Source of the DNA: Bradyrhizobium aeschynomenes
Lineage (GTDB): Bacteria > Pseudomonadota > Alphaproteobacteria > Rhizobiales > Xanthobacteraceae
DNA: 64,000 bases
Assembly (NCBI RefSeq): GCF_013178945.1
Contig: NZ_JABFDM010000001.1
Span: 868,001-932,000 of the forward strand
Direction of reading: 5' to 3'
The notes beneath the pieces were generated by a model. The model ran no database searches, was not told the origin of the DNA, and worked only from the letters and a program-made list of their open reading frames with translations. Of the stretch, positions 17,590 through 26,180 are shown in pieces. Both the position numbers and the translations under genes were made by a program. Positions within the stretch are counted from its first letter, which is position 1. Every line of letters starts with the position of its first letter.

Positions 17590-17862
17590 ATGACGGAAAC
17601 GGAGAAGGCCGAGCAGGTCGTGGCGGCGCTGAGATCGGCGGAAGCGAGCGCGCCGGAGGCCGCGTTGCAGACGCTGAACGGTCTGATGGGGCTGGTGCGC
17701 AGCCCGAGCGCCGAGCAGCCGCTCGAGGTCGAGGAGGCGCGCGCGGCGGCCTTCATGTCGATCTGCGAGGTCGGCAAGGCGCTGCACCGCAAACAGCCGA
17801 CCGAGGCGTTGTGGCCGGCGGCGGTATCGGCCACGGAGCGCTGGCTGACGCTCGTGAAATGA
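17590..17862 (+). CDS. Small hypothetical protein
   Basis: A 90-residue soluble, helix-rich, Ala- and Glu-rich protein with no recognised domain. The start at 17590 is chosen because the sequence becomes protein-like from MTETEKAEQVV onward; the ribosome-binding site is weak. It ends 22 bp before the acetyltransferase start. Coding is supported only by length, third-position GC and the neat junction; function unknown. Confidence 0.5.
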   Translation: MTETEKAEQVVAALRSAEASAPEAALQTLNGLMGLVRSPSAEQPLEVEEARAAAFMSICEVGKALHRKQPTEALWPAAVSATERWLTLVK

Positions 17863-17884
17863 GTTGGGCGTGACGAGAGCTTCG

Positions 17885-18373
17885 ATGCTCACCTGGCGCG
17901 CGATGACGCCCGGCGACCTCGCCGCGGTGGATGCCATCGCGCTCCGCCTGCACCCGTCCTATCCCGAGGATCGCGAGGTTTTCGCCGAGCGCCTGCGCCT
18001 CCATCCGGGCGGATGCGGCGTGCTCGCCGCGCAAGGCGACGAGATCGCCGGCTATGTGATCAGCCACCCCTGGCATCTCGGGGAGCCGCCGGCGCTGAAC
18101 GTCGTTCTCGGCCAGCTGCCTTCGCCGGCCACGACCTACTACATCCATGATCTCGCTTTGCTGCCGGAGGCGCGCGGCACCGGCGCAGCCGGTCGCATCG
18201 TTGCCCAGCTGAGGTTGCATGCGCGCGAGCTCGGCCTGCCGTCATTGTCGCTGGTCGCCGTCAACCGCTCGGTTCCGTTCTGGGAGAAGCAGGGCTTTGC
18301 GATCGCACCCGGCGATGGCGATGTGAGCAGCTATGGTGGCGACGCCAGGCTGATGATCCGCGGCGTCGGCTGA
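17885..18373 (+). CDS. GNAT family N-acetyltransferase
   Basis: A 162-residue acetyl-CoA-dependent acyltransferase. It starts with the typical LTWRAMTPGDLAAVDAIA strand-helix. The core IHDLALLPEARGTGAAGRIV contains the Q/RxxGxG/A pyrophosphate-binding loop (RGTGAA). It ends with LSLVAVNRSVPFWEKQGF, the usual C-terminal NxxxxxFWxxxGF element. An in-frame GTG at 17870 is an alternative start. Substrate unknown. A rho-independent terminator follows directly. Confidence 0.88.
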   Translation: MLTWRAMTPGDLAAVDAIALRLHPSYPEDREVFAERLRLHPGGCGVLAAQGDEIAGYVISHPWHLGEPPALNVVLGQLPSPATTYYIHDLALLPEARGTGAAGRIVAQLRLHARELGLPSLSLVAVNRSVPFWEKQGFAIAPGDGDVSSYGGDARLMIRGVG

Positions 18374-18385
18374 CCCGGCGCATGA

Positions 18386-18414
18386 AAACGGCCCGGTGAT
18401 CGACCGGGCCGTTT
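18386..18414. terminator. Bidirectional rho-independent terminator
   Basis: The sequence AACGGCCCGGT, a short loop and ACCGGGCCGTT forms a GC-rich stem flanked by A- and T-rich ends on both sides. It lies between the plus-strand acetyltransferase (ends 18373) and the minus-strand membrane protein (ends 18441), so it can serve both. Confidence 0.8.
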
Positions 18415-18440
18415 CTGCATCAGTGCTCAACAGCCTCGTC

Positions 18441-19331
18441 TCATTCCGGCATCGACACCGGACGCCGCAACATGTCGCGCCGCCGGCTGAAGCGGTTGGC
18501 GTGCAGCATCCAGCCGCTGACGGGCTTGCCGTCGCGGTGCCGTCCGCCGCTTTCCGCCCCCAGCCATGCCGCGATGGCGCCGAGCAGCAGCGCGGTCGCC
18601 ACCGAGAAGGCAAGGATCGTCGTGCTCGCACGCGAGCGGGACAACGCGCTCTTGGCATTTGCGATCGTCGTATCGACCCGGCGTTCGGCATCAGGTCCTG
18701 CAAGCCCGGTCGTTACGCCGACCAGCTGCACCAGGTAGTTGCGGTCGTCGGTGCTGACGCCGCTGTGGCTCGATGCCGTCAGCAGGATCCGGCCGGCCTC
18801 GCTGCGTGCCGGCGCCAGCTCGGGGCTCGGCGTCCGCTTGGCGGCGCGGAAGAGGTGATCCAGCTCATAGCTCAGCACTGACGGTTCGTTGGCGGTCTGT
18901 GGTGCGCTGACGGGATTTGGCCTGCTCGCCGCGGACGCGACCATGGCAGCCAGCACCGTGCCGAGCACGACGGCGAGCGCCCATGCGGCGACGCCGTGCA
19001 GGCCATCGCGCTTCTCGGTCTCGTCGCTCTCCGCCAACCCGTAAGGCGCACGAACGCGCCCGGCGACATAGCCGCCGCAGCCGAAGCTGACGAGAGCCTG
19101 CAGCACGAGATAGAGTCCCGACAGCAGCCACAGCGCAACGGACGCGTCCCGCCAGGTCGGCGCCGTGGAGCTGACGCCGAGCCCGACCGTCATCGCGAAG
19201 CTGATCAGGATCGACGACACCGCCGCGGCGGTGAGGGCTCCCGCAATGACCGGCGTCCATTGCAGGGTCCAGCTGTCTGCGGCCACGCGCCCGATGGGTG
19301 ACGTGGCGACCGGCGCAGTTTCCATGCTCAT
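18441..19331 (-). CDS. Multi-pass membrane protein of unknown function
   Basis: A 296-residue protein with four likely membrane segments: VIAGALTAAAVSSILISFAM (about 27-46), VALWLLSGLYLVLQALVSFG (65-84), AAWALAVVLGTVLAAMVASA (115-134) and ILAFSVATALLLGAIAAWLG near 245-264. A soluble loop of about 100 residues lies between the third and fourth. The start at 19331 has AGAGGA 5 bp upstream. It is 9 bp after a 24-residue membrane peptide gene and shares its GGAAC-type promoter. Probably an envelope stress protein, but no activity is deducible. Confidence 0.75.
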   Translation of the reverse strand: MSMETAPVATSPIGRVAADSWTLQWTPVIAGALTAAAVSSILISFAMTVGLGVSSTAPTWRDASVALWLLSGLYLVLQALVSFGCGGYVAGRVRAPYGLAESDETEKRDGLHGVAAWALAVVLGTVLAAMVASAASRPNPVSAPQTANEPSVLSYELDHLFRAAKRTPSPELAPARSEAGRILLTASSHSGVSTDDRNYLVQLVGVTTGLAGPDAERRVDTTIANAKSALSRSRASTTILAFSVATALLLGAIAAWLGAESGGRHRDGKPVSGWMLHANRFSRRRDMLRRPVSMPE

Positions 19332-19340
19332 GCCGTCCTC

Positions 19341-19415
19341 TCAGCGCAGGCCGAAGAACGACAGGATGGCCATGATGACCACGATCAGGCCCACCAGATA
19401 AATCAGTCCGTCCAT
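19341..19415 (-). CDS. 24-residue hydrophobic membrane peptide
   Basis: This short reading frame encodes MDGLIYLVGLIVVIMAILSF followed by FGLR, one transmembrane helix with almost no other sequence. It has a very strong ribosome-binding site (GAGGAGG, 6 bp before ATG) and lies 9 bp before the larger membrane protein gene. A GGAAC-type promoter candidate is 36 bp upstream. These three facts together argue that it is translated. It could be a small regulatory or stabilising partner of the 296-residue protein. Confidence 0.7.
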   Translation of the reverse strand: MDGLIYLVGLIVVIMAILSFFGLR

Positions 19416-19450
19416 GGTTGTCCTCCTCAATGCGAGATCCGTTGCCGTAT

Positions 19451-19475
19451 AAGCGACGGCGAGGCTCAACGTTCC
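19451..19475 (-). promoter_or_regulatory. Candidate EcfG-type promoter for the small membrane peptide operon
   Basis: The minus strand reads GGAAC (19475-19471), 18 bases, TT (19452-19451), with minus-10 core GCTT as in the promoter at 8096-8120. It lies 36 bp before the ATG at 19415. The region 19476-19688 shows nothing else I can support. Confidence 0.45.
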
Positions 19476-19688
19476 GCACGCCGGACGGCAGCGGAGGAGG
19501 AGACGGCGTACGGCATCTGGTTGCCGCCCGATGATGTGGAAATCAAATTCCTACTGAACTCATTCTGCGACGCAGCAGACGACGCCGGGTCGTCCTTTGC
19601 CAGATGATGCGGCGGCGCAACGGCCGCCGCGATCCATGTCAGTCAACCGGGGCGCTCATCGAGGCCCGGTCGGGCCATCGACCTGCGC

Positions 19689-19931
19689 TCAATAGCGCGG
19701 AGCATAGCGCTGACGTGCATAGGCGTAGGCTGGGTTGATGCCACAGCCGGCATCGGTGCCGGAGGCTGCGGCCTGACACTGCCGATATGTGGAGAATTGG
19801 CAATTGCCGGGATAGCCCCACATCCTGCCCTGCAGGCAGAAGCGATCTTGTGCCGCGGACGCCGGCGAGATCGCCGCGAGCCCTGCGAGAACAGCTGAAG
19901 CGGAAAGCGAAGCAAACAGAAGGCGGCGCAT
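19689..19931 (-). CDS. DUF3551-like secreted small protein
   Basis: An 80-residue protein with a clear Sec signal peptide: MRRLLFASLSASAVLAGLAA then SPASA before a cleavage site near residue 26. The mature part has four cysteines in FCLQGRMWGYPGNCQFSTYRQC and GC, and an aromatic tail AYAYARQRYAPRY. This is the usual form of DUF3551 proteins, which are abundant in Bradyrhizobium and have no known function. ATG 19931 has AAGGA upstream. Expected in the periplasm. Confidence 0.8.
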   Translation of the reverse strand: MRRLLFASLSASAVLAGLAAISPASAAQDRFCLQGRMWGYPGNCQFSTYRQCQAAASGTDAGCGINPAYAYARQRYAPRY

Positions 19932-20122
19932 GCATTTATCCTTGTGCTGAAGGTGGCGTTGCAACGCGGGGCTGCACAGGCCCGTTCCTCACGGGCTACA
20001 TTAACTGTTGGTGTCGCCGTCGCAGCGTCGCGTTCATGGCTCCCGCCGGATTGTGTGCTCGGACCGCTCGGCGCGCCGCCGCCAAGAGGGAGCCGATACC
20101 GCTGGCCGACGCGCGCGAAGCC

Positions 20123-20147
20123 GGAACATTCCGCGACGGCTTCGGTT
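20123..20147 (+). promoter_or_regulatory. Candidate EcfG-type promoter for the YihY-like gene
   Basis: GGAAC at 20123-20127, 16 bases, then GGTT at 20144-20147. It is close to the consensus GGAAC-N16-CGTT with one changed base. It ends 20 bp before the ATG at 20168 and thereby supports a start there or at 20177 rather than further upstream. Confidence 0.45.
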
Positions 20148-20167
20148 CATCACCCGACAAACAGCGG

Positions 20168-21298
20168 ATGCTTTCCATGTTTCGACGATCCACGAAGTCG
20201 GATGACGCTCGTCCGGGGGCGGTCAGTGCTTTCGGCAGCCGCCGCGGGCCAGGCACGGGAGGGATGCTGGCGCTGCTCGGGCTGGCGTTCCTGATCCAAT
20301 ATTTCGATCAGCGTCCGGAGCCGGCACGCCGAGGGCGGACAAACGAGCTGTCCGACGACGGTCGCGGCAGGCTCGCCGCGTCACCCTCCGAGATCCCGCC
20401 GCGAGGCTGGAAGGATGTGCTGTATCGCGTCTATCAGAACGTCACCGATCACAGAATCGTGGCGCTCGCAGCAGGCATGACGTTCTATACGCTGCTGGCG
20501 ATCTTTCCGGCGCTCGCTGCGCTGGTCGCGGTCTACGGCCTGTTCTCGGATCCCGCGAAGATCACCGGGCATCTGGAGCAATTGCGGGGCATGTTGCCCG
20601 GCGGCGCCATCGAGATCGCGCGCGATCAGCTGACGCGTGTTACGGACAAAGGCAGCCAGGCGCTGGGCGTCACCTTTCTCGTCAGTCTTGCGATCTCGCT
20701 CTGGAGCGCGAATGCGGCGATGAAGTCGCTGTTCGATACGCTCAACGTCGTCTATCGCGAGCAGGACTCGCGCGGCTTCATCAAGCTGAACGCCGTCTCG
20801 CTGCTGTTCACCGGCGGTGCGCTCCTGTTTGCGCTGCTCGCCATCGGAGCCGTCGTGGTGCTTCCGGTGCTGCTGAAATATCTCGGCATGTCCGAGGCCG
20901 CCGATCTGGTGCTGCAGATCGGCCGCTGGCCTACGATCTTCATTTGCGTCTCGCTCGGGCTCGCGCTGATCTACCGTTATGGACCGGATCGCGAGGAGCC
21001 GAGATGGCGCTGGATCAGCTGGGGCAGCGCGCTGGCGGCGGCGCTTTGGCTCGCGGGCTCGGCGCTGTTCTCATGGTACGCGGCTAATTTCGGCAGCTTC
21101 AACGCCACGTACGGCTCGCTCGGCGCCGTCGTCGGCTTCATGACCTGGATCTGGATCTCGGCGATCGTGATTCTGATCGGCGCGGAGCTCGACGCCGAGC
21201 TCGAGCACCAGACCGTGCGCGACACGACGACGGGACGCGAGCGGCCGCTCGGGACCCGCGGCGCCACCGTGGCCGATACGGTCGGCCAGACCCGCTGA
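20168..21298 (+). CDS. YihY/BrkB family inner-membrane protein
   Basis: A 376-residue membrane protein (or 373 from ATG 20177). A hydrophobic segment lies near 35-50, followed by the YihY core beginning GWKDVLYRVYQNVTDHRIVA. The core has membrane segments such as GMTFYTLLAIFPALAALVAV, FLVSLAISLWSANAAMKSLF and FNATYGSLGAVVGFMTWIWI with the family-typical NxTYGSLG. It was once thought to be ribonuclease BN; the family's real role is unresolved (an envelope protein). A candidate stress promoter ends 20 bp upstream. Confidence 0.88.
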   Translation: MLSMFRRSTKSDDARPGAVSAFGSRRGPGTGGMLALLGLAFLIQYFDQRPEPARRGRTNELSDDGRGRLAASPSEIPPRGWKDVLYRVYQNVTDHRIVALAAGMTFYTLLAIFPALAALVAVYGLFSDPAKITGHLEQLRGMLPGGAIEIARDQLTRVTDKGSQALGVTFLVSLAISLWSANAAMKSLFDTLNVVYREQDSRGFIKLNAVSLLFTGGALLFALLAIGAVVVLPVLLKYLGMSEAADLVLQIGRWPTIFICVSLGLALIYRYGPDREEPRWRWISWGSALAAALWLAGSALFSWYAANFGSFNATYGSLGAVVGFMTWIWISAIVILIGAELDAELEHQTVRDTTTGRERPLGTRGATVADTVGQTR

Positions 21299-21325
21299 CG
21301 CGCGCCGGCCGTCCTCATCGACCCG

Positions 21326-22846
21326 TTAAGTCTTGGCCTGGTAGATGTCGGCGAAGCGATCGCGCAGCAGGTTCTTCTGCACCTTGCCCATGGTGTTACG
21401 GGGCAGCTGATCGACGAAGATCACGCGCTTCGGCTGCTTGAACTTGGCTAGTCGTTCCGCCAATGCGGTCAGGATCGCGCGCTCGTCGACCGAGGCGCCC
21501 GGCGTGCGTACGACGGCGGCGGTGACGCCCTCGCCGAAATCGGCATGCGGCACGCCGATCACCGCGCTCTCCGTGACACCTGCGATGGCGTCGATCTCGG
21601 TCTCGATCTCCTTTGGATAGACGTTGAAGCCGCCGGAGATGATGAGGTCCTTGCCGCGGCCGACGATCTGCACGGTGCCGTCGGCGCCGATCTTGCCGAG
21701 GTCGCCGGTGATGAAGAATCCGTCGGCGCGGAATTCCGCGGCCGTCTTCTCCGGCATCCTCCAGTAGCCGGCAAACACGTTCGGCCCCTTCACCTCGATC
21801 ATGCCGACCTCGTCTGCGCCGAGCGGCGCTCCCGTCTCGGGATCGGCGATCCGCAGCGCGACGCCCGGCAGCGGCCGGCCGACGGAGCCGGGGATGCGCG
21901 GGCCTTCGTACGGATTGGAGGTGATCATCCCGGTCTCCGTCATCCCGTAGCGTTCGAGAATCTCGTGACCCGACCTCTCCTTCCAGGCGCGATGCGTCTC
22001 GGCCAGCAGCGGCGCGGAGCCGGCGACGAACAGCCGCATGTGGGCGGTGGCGGCCGGGCTCAGATTCGGGCTCTGCAGCAGCCGGACATAGAACGTTGGG
22101 ACGCCCATCAGCACGGTCGCGCGCGCCATCGCGGTCAGGATGCGCTCGGCCTCGAACTTCTGCATGAAGATCATGCGGGCCCGTGCGGCGAAGGTGACGT
22201 TGCCGGCGACGAACAGCCCATGGATGTGGAAGATCGGCAGCGCATGGATCAGCACGTCGTGGCTGGTGTAGCGCCATTCTTCGATCAGGGTCAGCGCGTT
22301 GGAGACGAGGTTGCCATGCGTCAGCATCGCGCCCTTCGACCGGCCCGTCGTGCCCGAGGTGTAGAGGATGGCGGCGAGATCGTCCTTGGCGCGCGCAACT
22401 GTCGAAAATTCGGCCGGACAGGGGGCTGCGGCGTCGGCCAGCGATCCCTCGCCATTTGAGTCGAGCGTCTCAACGCGTCCGCCTGCCTTGGCAGTGATGG
22501 CGCGCAAGGCGGCCGCTTCCTTCGGGTCGCAGACGATCAAGGTCGGCTGCGCGTCGCGGATGAAATACTCGGTCTCGGCGGGCGTATAGGCGGTGTTGAG
22601 CGGGAGATAGACTGCCCCGGCACGCAGCGTCGCCAGATAGAGCGCGACGGCCTCGACCGACTTCTCGGCCTTGCAGGCGACGCGGTGATCCGGGCCGATG
22701 CCGATCGACGCCAGAAAGCTCGCGAAGCGGCCGCTGAGTGCGGCGAGCTCGGCATAGCTCAAGGTGCTGCCGTCGTCCTTCTCAATGCAGATCGCGGGAT
22801 CGGTTCCGGCGGAGGCGAGCAGACGGTCGTACAGGTTCCAGGTCAT
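21326..22846 (-). CDS. matB: Malonyl-CoA synthetase
   Basis: A 506-residue AMP-forming ligase that activates malonate to malonyl-CoA with ATP. It shows the adenylation motifs YTSGTTGRSKGAMLTHGN (P-loop-like A3), ERYGMTETGM (A5), GFFITGDLGKI (A7) and PRNTMGKVQKN with the catalytic Lys (A10). The malonate assignment comes from context: its ATG overlaps the malonyl-CoA decarboxylase stop (TGATG), and the operon includes a TRAP importer and a MatR-type regulator. It is the last gene of matPQMAB. By motif alone it could be another acyl-CoA ligase. Confidence 0.9.
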   Translation of the reverse strand: MTWNLYDRLLASAGTDPAICIEKDDGSTLSYAELAALSGRFASFLASIGIGPDHRVACKAEKSVEAVALYLATLRAGAVYLPLNTAYTPAETEYFIRDAQPTLIVCDPKEAAALRAITAKAGGRVETLDSNGEGSLADAAAPCPAEFSTVARAKDDLAAILYTSGTTGRSKGAMLTHGNLVSNALTLIEEWRYTSHDVLIHALPIFHIHGLFVAGNVTFAARARMIFMQKFEAERILTAMARATVLMGVPTFYVRLLQSPNLSPAATAHMRLFVAGSAPLLAETHRAWKERSGHEILERYGMTETGMITSNPYEGPRIPGSVGRPLPGVALRIADPETGAPLGADEVGMIEVKGPNVFAGYWRMPEKTAAEFRADGFFITGDLGKIGADGTVQIVGRGKDLIISGGFNVYPKEIETEIDAIAGVTESAVIGVPHADFGEGVTAAVVRTPGASVDERAILTALAERLAKFKQPKRVIFVDQLPRNTMGKVQKNLLRDRFADIYQAKT

Positions 22847-24252
22847 CACGAGATCTTCCGTTGCGAAGCGGCTTGCGTGCTGGGCACGAGGTCCTGCGAG
22901 GCCAGCTTGGCGCGCAGCGACTTCTTGACCTGCTGCGAGGCGACGACGGTGCCGGCCTCGGCAAAGGCCTCGTGGTTGGCCTCGATGTGCTCCAGGGCGT
23001 AGAGATAGTTGACCATCAGGCCATGGGATTGCTTCAGGCCCTTGGGCGAGGCGTCGCCGAGGAAGTTCAGCCGCTCCAGCCGCGCGCCGTTGCCGAGATG
23101 GAAGCGGGCGACGGGGTCGACCGGCTTGCCGGAGGGCTGCTTGGCCTTGAGGAAGTAGTAGGCCGCGAGCGCGGTGATCTGCTCCTTCGCCTGGGTGATG
23201 TCGCCGCCGTCCTCGATCGCCGCCAGCGCACGCCTCGTCTCGTCGTCGATCGCGACCGAGGCCTCGGCCTTCAACTCGCGCTTCACCCAATTGGCGAAGC
23301 CCGGCACCGGCGACAGCGTCACGAAGGTCTTCAGGTTGGGCAGCTCGCGCGTCAGATCCTGCACCACCTGCTTGATCAGGAAGTTGCCGAAGGACACGCC
23401 GGCCAGTCCCTTCTGCGTGTTCGAGATCGAGTAGAACACGGCCGTCGTCGCCTCGCGGGCATCGATGGCCTGGCGCTCCTTGTCCAGCAGCGGGCCGATC
23501 GCACCGGGAATCTCCTTGGTCAGCGCGACCTCGACGAAGATCAGCGGCTCGTCGACCAGTTGCGGATGAAAGAAGGCGTAGCAGCGGCGGTCCGCCGGTT
23601 GCAGTCGGTTGCGCAGATCGTCCCAGTCCTGGATGGCGTGGACCGCCTCGTACTTGATGATCTTCTCGAGAATGTTGGCGGAGGTCGTCCAGTCGATCGG
23701 TCGCAGCACGAGAAATCCCCGATTGAACCATGACGAGAACAGATGGACGAAATCGTCGTCCACCGCCTGCAACTCCGGATGTTTCGGCAGCAGCGATAGC
23801 AATCCCTGGCGCATGCGCACCAGCGAGGTGGTGCCGCCCGGCGCCAGGTTGAGGCGGCGGATCAGCTCTTGGCGTCGCGGCTCGGCCGCGGCATGCAGCG
23901 CCTCGATGGTCTTGCCCGCGCCGCCGTTCTCGCTCTTGTAGGCGGCGATCGCGAGCTCGACTGCGCGGCGGTCGGGCCCGAACCGGTCGGCCAGCGAGGA
24001 CAGGAATTTCAGCCGCTCAGGCTCCTTGGCCCGCTCGAAGGCGGCAAGCAGCGATTGGGCGATGGCAACGCCCGAGGCCTCGCCGCGCCGCGACAGCAGG
24101 GCCTCGCCGAGCAGCTCGAGATCCGGATCCTCGCCGGTGTGACGCGGCGGCTTGATGCCGAGCACCGACCGGCCGCGCTGGGTCAGCGTGTCGATCAGGC
24201 CCTGGAGAAATTCCGGCGCCGAGAGGCGTCCGGGTCTCGACTCGTTCAGCAT
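22846..24252 (-). CDS. matA: Malonyl-CoA decarboxylase
   Basis: A 468-residue enzyme that decarboxylates malonyl-CoA to acetyl-CoA. It is recognised by an all-helical N-terminal half and a GNAT-like catalytic half with REATTAVFYSISNTQKGLAG, then SFGNFLIKQVV and FVTLSPVPGFANWVKREL; later ARFHLGNGARLERLNFLGD and QSHGLMVNYLY. Start at ATG 24252; a TTG two codons upstream is possible. It follows the transporter genes by 18 bp and is coupled to matB. The pair converts imported malonate to acetyl-CoA. Confidence 0.93.
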   Translation of the reverse strand: MLNESRPGRLSAPEFLQGLIDTLTQRGRSVLGIKPPRHTGEDPDLELLGEALLSRRGEASGVAIAQSLLAAFERAKEPERLKFLSSLADRFGPDRRAVELAIAAYKSENGGAGKTIEALHAAAEPRRQELIRRLNLAPGGTTSLVRMRQGLLSLLPKHPELQAVDDDFVHLFSSWFNRGFLVLRPIDWTTSANILEKIIKYEAVHAIQDWDDLRNRLQPADRRCYAFFHPQLVDEPLIFVEVALTKEIPGAIGPLLDKERQAIDAREATTAVFYSISNTQKGLAGVSFGNFLIKQVVQDLTRELPNLKTFVTLSPVPGFANWVKRELKAEASVAIDDETRRALAAIEDGGDITQAKEQITALAAYYFLKAKQPSGKPVDPVARFHLGNGARLERLNFLGDASPKGLKQSHGLMVNYLYALEHIEANHEAFAEAGTVVASQQVKKSLRAKLASQDLVPSTQAASQRKIS

Positions 24253-24270
24253 CGTCAAGGCTCCATCGGA

Positions 24271-25626
24271 CTAGCGGGAGGGAAGACCCATCACCAGGTT
24301 GGGCAACCAGGTGGAGATCGAGGGCACCAGGCACAGCAGCACCACCGCGAACGCCATCAGCAGCACGAACGGCAGCGTGCCCCAGATCACGTCGCGCAGG
24401 GGGATGTCGGGCGCAATGTTGCGGATCACGAAGATGTTCAGGCCGACCGGAGGATGGATGAGGCCCATCTCCATGACGATGGTCATGACGACGCCGAACC
24501 AGATCAGGTCGAAGCCGGCGGCCTTGAGCGGCGGCAGGATGATCGGTGCGGTCATCAGGATGATCGAGACCGGAGGCAGGAAGAAGCCGAGCACGACCAC
24601 CAGCACCAGGATCGCGGCCAGCAACAGCCAGCGCGACAACTGCAGCCCCACGATTGCTTGCGCGGCCCCCTGGCTGATGTGCAGATAGCTCATCACGTAG
24701 GAGTAGAGCAGGGACATGCCGATGATCAGCATCAGCATGGTCGATTCCTTCAACGTCGATTCCAGGATCGGTGCGAGGTCGGTCGGTCGCCACACGCCAT
24801 AGATCAGCGCGATCAGAGCGAGTGCCAGGATGCCGCCGAGGCCGGCGGTCTCCGACGGCGTCGCATAGCCGCCATAGAGCGCGATCATGACGCCGCTGAG
24901 CAGGACGATGAACGGCATCACCCGCGGCAGCGAGCCGAACCGCATCGCCATGGTGAAGTGCTCCTTCGCCAGGATCGGATGCTCGGCGGGATCGGCCGCA
25001 TGGGCGCGCAGGGCCGCGCGATACTCGGCCTTGAACCTCATCATGGCATAGGCTGCGAACAGCAGCACCAGCAGCAGGCCCGGACCGATGCCGGCGAGGA
25101 ACAGCCGTCCGAGCGACTGCTCGGCTGCGACCGCATAGAGGATCATCGTGATCGAGGGCGGCAGCAGAATTCCGAGCGTGCCGCCGGCGGCGATGACGCC
25201 GGCTGCGAAGCCGCCGGAATAGCCGCGCTTGCGCATCTCGGGAATGCCGGCCGAGCCGATCGCCGAGCAGGTCGCGGGTGACGATCCGGCCATCGCCGCG
25301 AACAACGCGCAGGCAAACACGTTGGCAATGCCGAGGCCGCCGGGAATGCGGCTCATCCAGACGTGCATGGCGCTGTAGAGATCCTGGCCAGCCTTGGACT
25401 TGCCGATCGCCGCGCCCTTGAGGATGAAGAGCGGGATTGCGAGCAGGGTGATCGAGGCCATTTCCTCGTAGACGTTCTGCGTCACCGTGTCGAGCGAGGC
25501 GCCGGGCATGAAGAAGTACATGAAGATGACGGCGACGGTGCCGAGCGCGAGCGCGATCGGCATCCCCGAGGCCATGATCGCCAGCGTCGCGCCGCCATAC
25601 ATCAGTCCGACAGCGAGCGTGCTCAT
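24271..25626 (-). CDS. matM: TRAP transporter large permease (malonate type)
   Basis: A 451-residue DctM-type membrane protein with about a dozen hydrophobic segments. Typical landmarks are AMAGSSPATCSAIGSAGIPEM, AGGTLGILLPPSITMILYAV, YGGYATPSETAGLGGI and LIHPPVGLNIFVI. It forms the sodium-driven channel of a TRAP importer together with the small permease, whose stop overlaps its ATG at 25626 by 4 bp. Malonate as substrate is inferred from the downstream matA and matB genes and from the same gene order in Sinorhizobium matPQMAB. Confidence 0.93.
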   Translation of the reverse strand: MSTLAVGLMYGGATLAIMASGMPIALALGTVAVIFMYFFMPGASLDTVTQNVYEEMASITLLAIPLFILKGAAIGKSKAGQDLYSAMHVWMSRIPGGLGIANVFACALFAAMAGSSPATCSAIGSAGIPEMRKRGYSGGFAAGVIAAGGTLGILLPPSITMILYAVAAEQSLGRLFLAGIGPGLLLVLLFAAYAMMRFKAEYRAALRAHAADPAEHPILAKEHFTMAMRFGSLPRVMPFIVLLSGVMIALYGGYATPSETAGLGGILALALIALIYGVWRPTDLAPILESTLKESTMLMLIIGMSLLYSYVMSYLHISQGAAQAIVGLQLSRWLLLAAILVLVVVLGFFLPPVSIILMTAPIILPPLKAAGFDLIWFGVVMTIVMEMGLIHPPVGLNIFVIRNIAPDIPLRDVIWGTLPFVLLMAFAVVLLCLVPSISTWLPNLVMGLPSR

Positions 25627-26180
25627 TTGCTCCTCCAACCGTCGATCTGCGACGCCAGCTGCAGCGCGATCTGTGCGGTCATCAGGCTCATGCCGATGGC
25701 CATCAGGCTGTAGGGGATCCACAGCGGCGGTGCCCAGGTCGAGCCGGACACTTGTCCGTCGACCCAGGCTTCATGCAGCAGCGTCCAGGATTTCCACGAA
25801 AAGAAGCTGCAGAACAGCAGGCTCGTGACGTCGACGATGAGAAGGCGGATCGCGTTGCCGCGGCGGGTCAGATAGCCGGTGAGCGCCTCGATGCCGATAT
25901 GGCCGCGATTCGACTGCACGAAGGCGGTCGACATGAATGTGCTGCCGACCAGCAGGAACACCGCCGCCTCGTCCTGCCAATAGGTCGCCGCGTTGAAGAA
26001 ATAGCGCGAGGCGACGCTGTAGCTCAGGATCACGCTCGCGGCGATCAGGGCGATCGAGCAGAGCACCATGATGGTGCGATTGAGCAGGGTCATCGCGCTG
26101 ACGATCCGCGCCGTGAGCGAGCCCGGCCGCGCCGTCGGAACGGCGGGAGCATGTCCGAGATCGATGCCGTGCGCGCTCAT
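25623..26180 (-). CDS. matQ: TRAP transporter small permease (malonate type)
   Basis: A 185-residue DctQ-type protein with four membrane segments, for example TIMVLCSIALIAASVILSYS (about 36-55) and IPYSLMAIGMSLMTAQIALQ. The conserved middle stretch is SRYFFNAATYWQDEAAVFLL and then NRGHIGIEAL. It binds the large permease in the cytoplasmic membrane. ATGA overlaps link it to both matP and matM, so stoichiometric translation is likely. Confidence 0.9.
   Translation of the reverse strand: MSAHGIDLGHAPAVPTARPGSLTARIVSAMTLLNRTIMVLCSIALIAASVILSYSVASRYFFNAATYWQDEAAVFLLVGSTFMSTAFVQSNRGHIGIEALTGYLTRRGNAIRLLIVDVTSLLFCSFFSWKSWTLLHEAWVDGQVSGSTWAPPLWIPYSLMAIGMSLMTAQIALQLASQIDGWRSK

Noticed and set aside
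23869..25281. A 470-codon plus-strand frame rich in His, Gln and Arg
   Set aside because: Antisense shadow of malonyl-CoA decarboxylase and the TRAP large permease.
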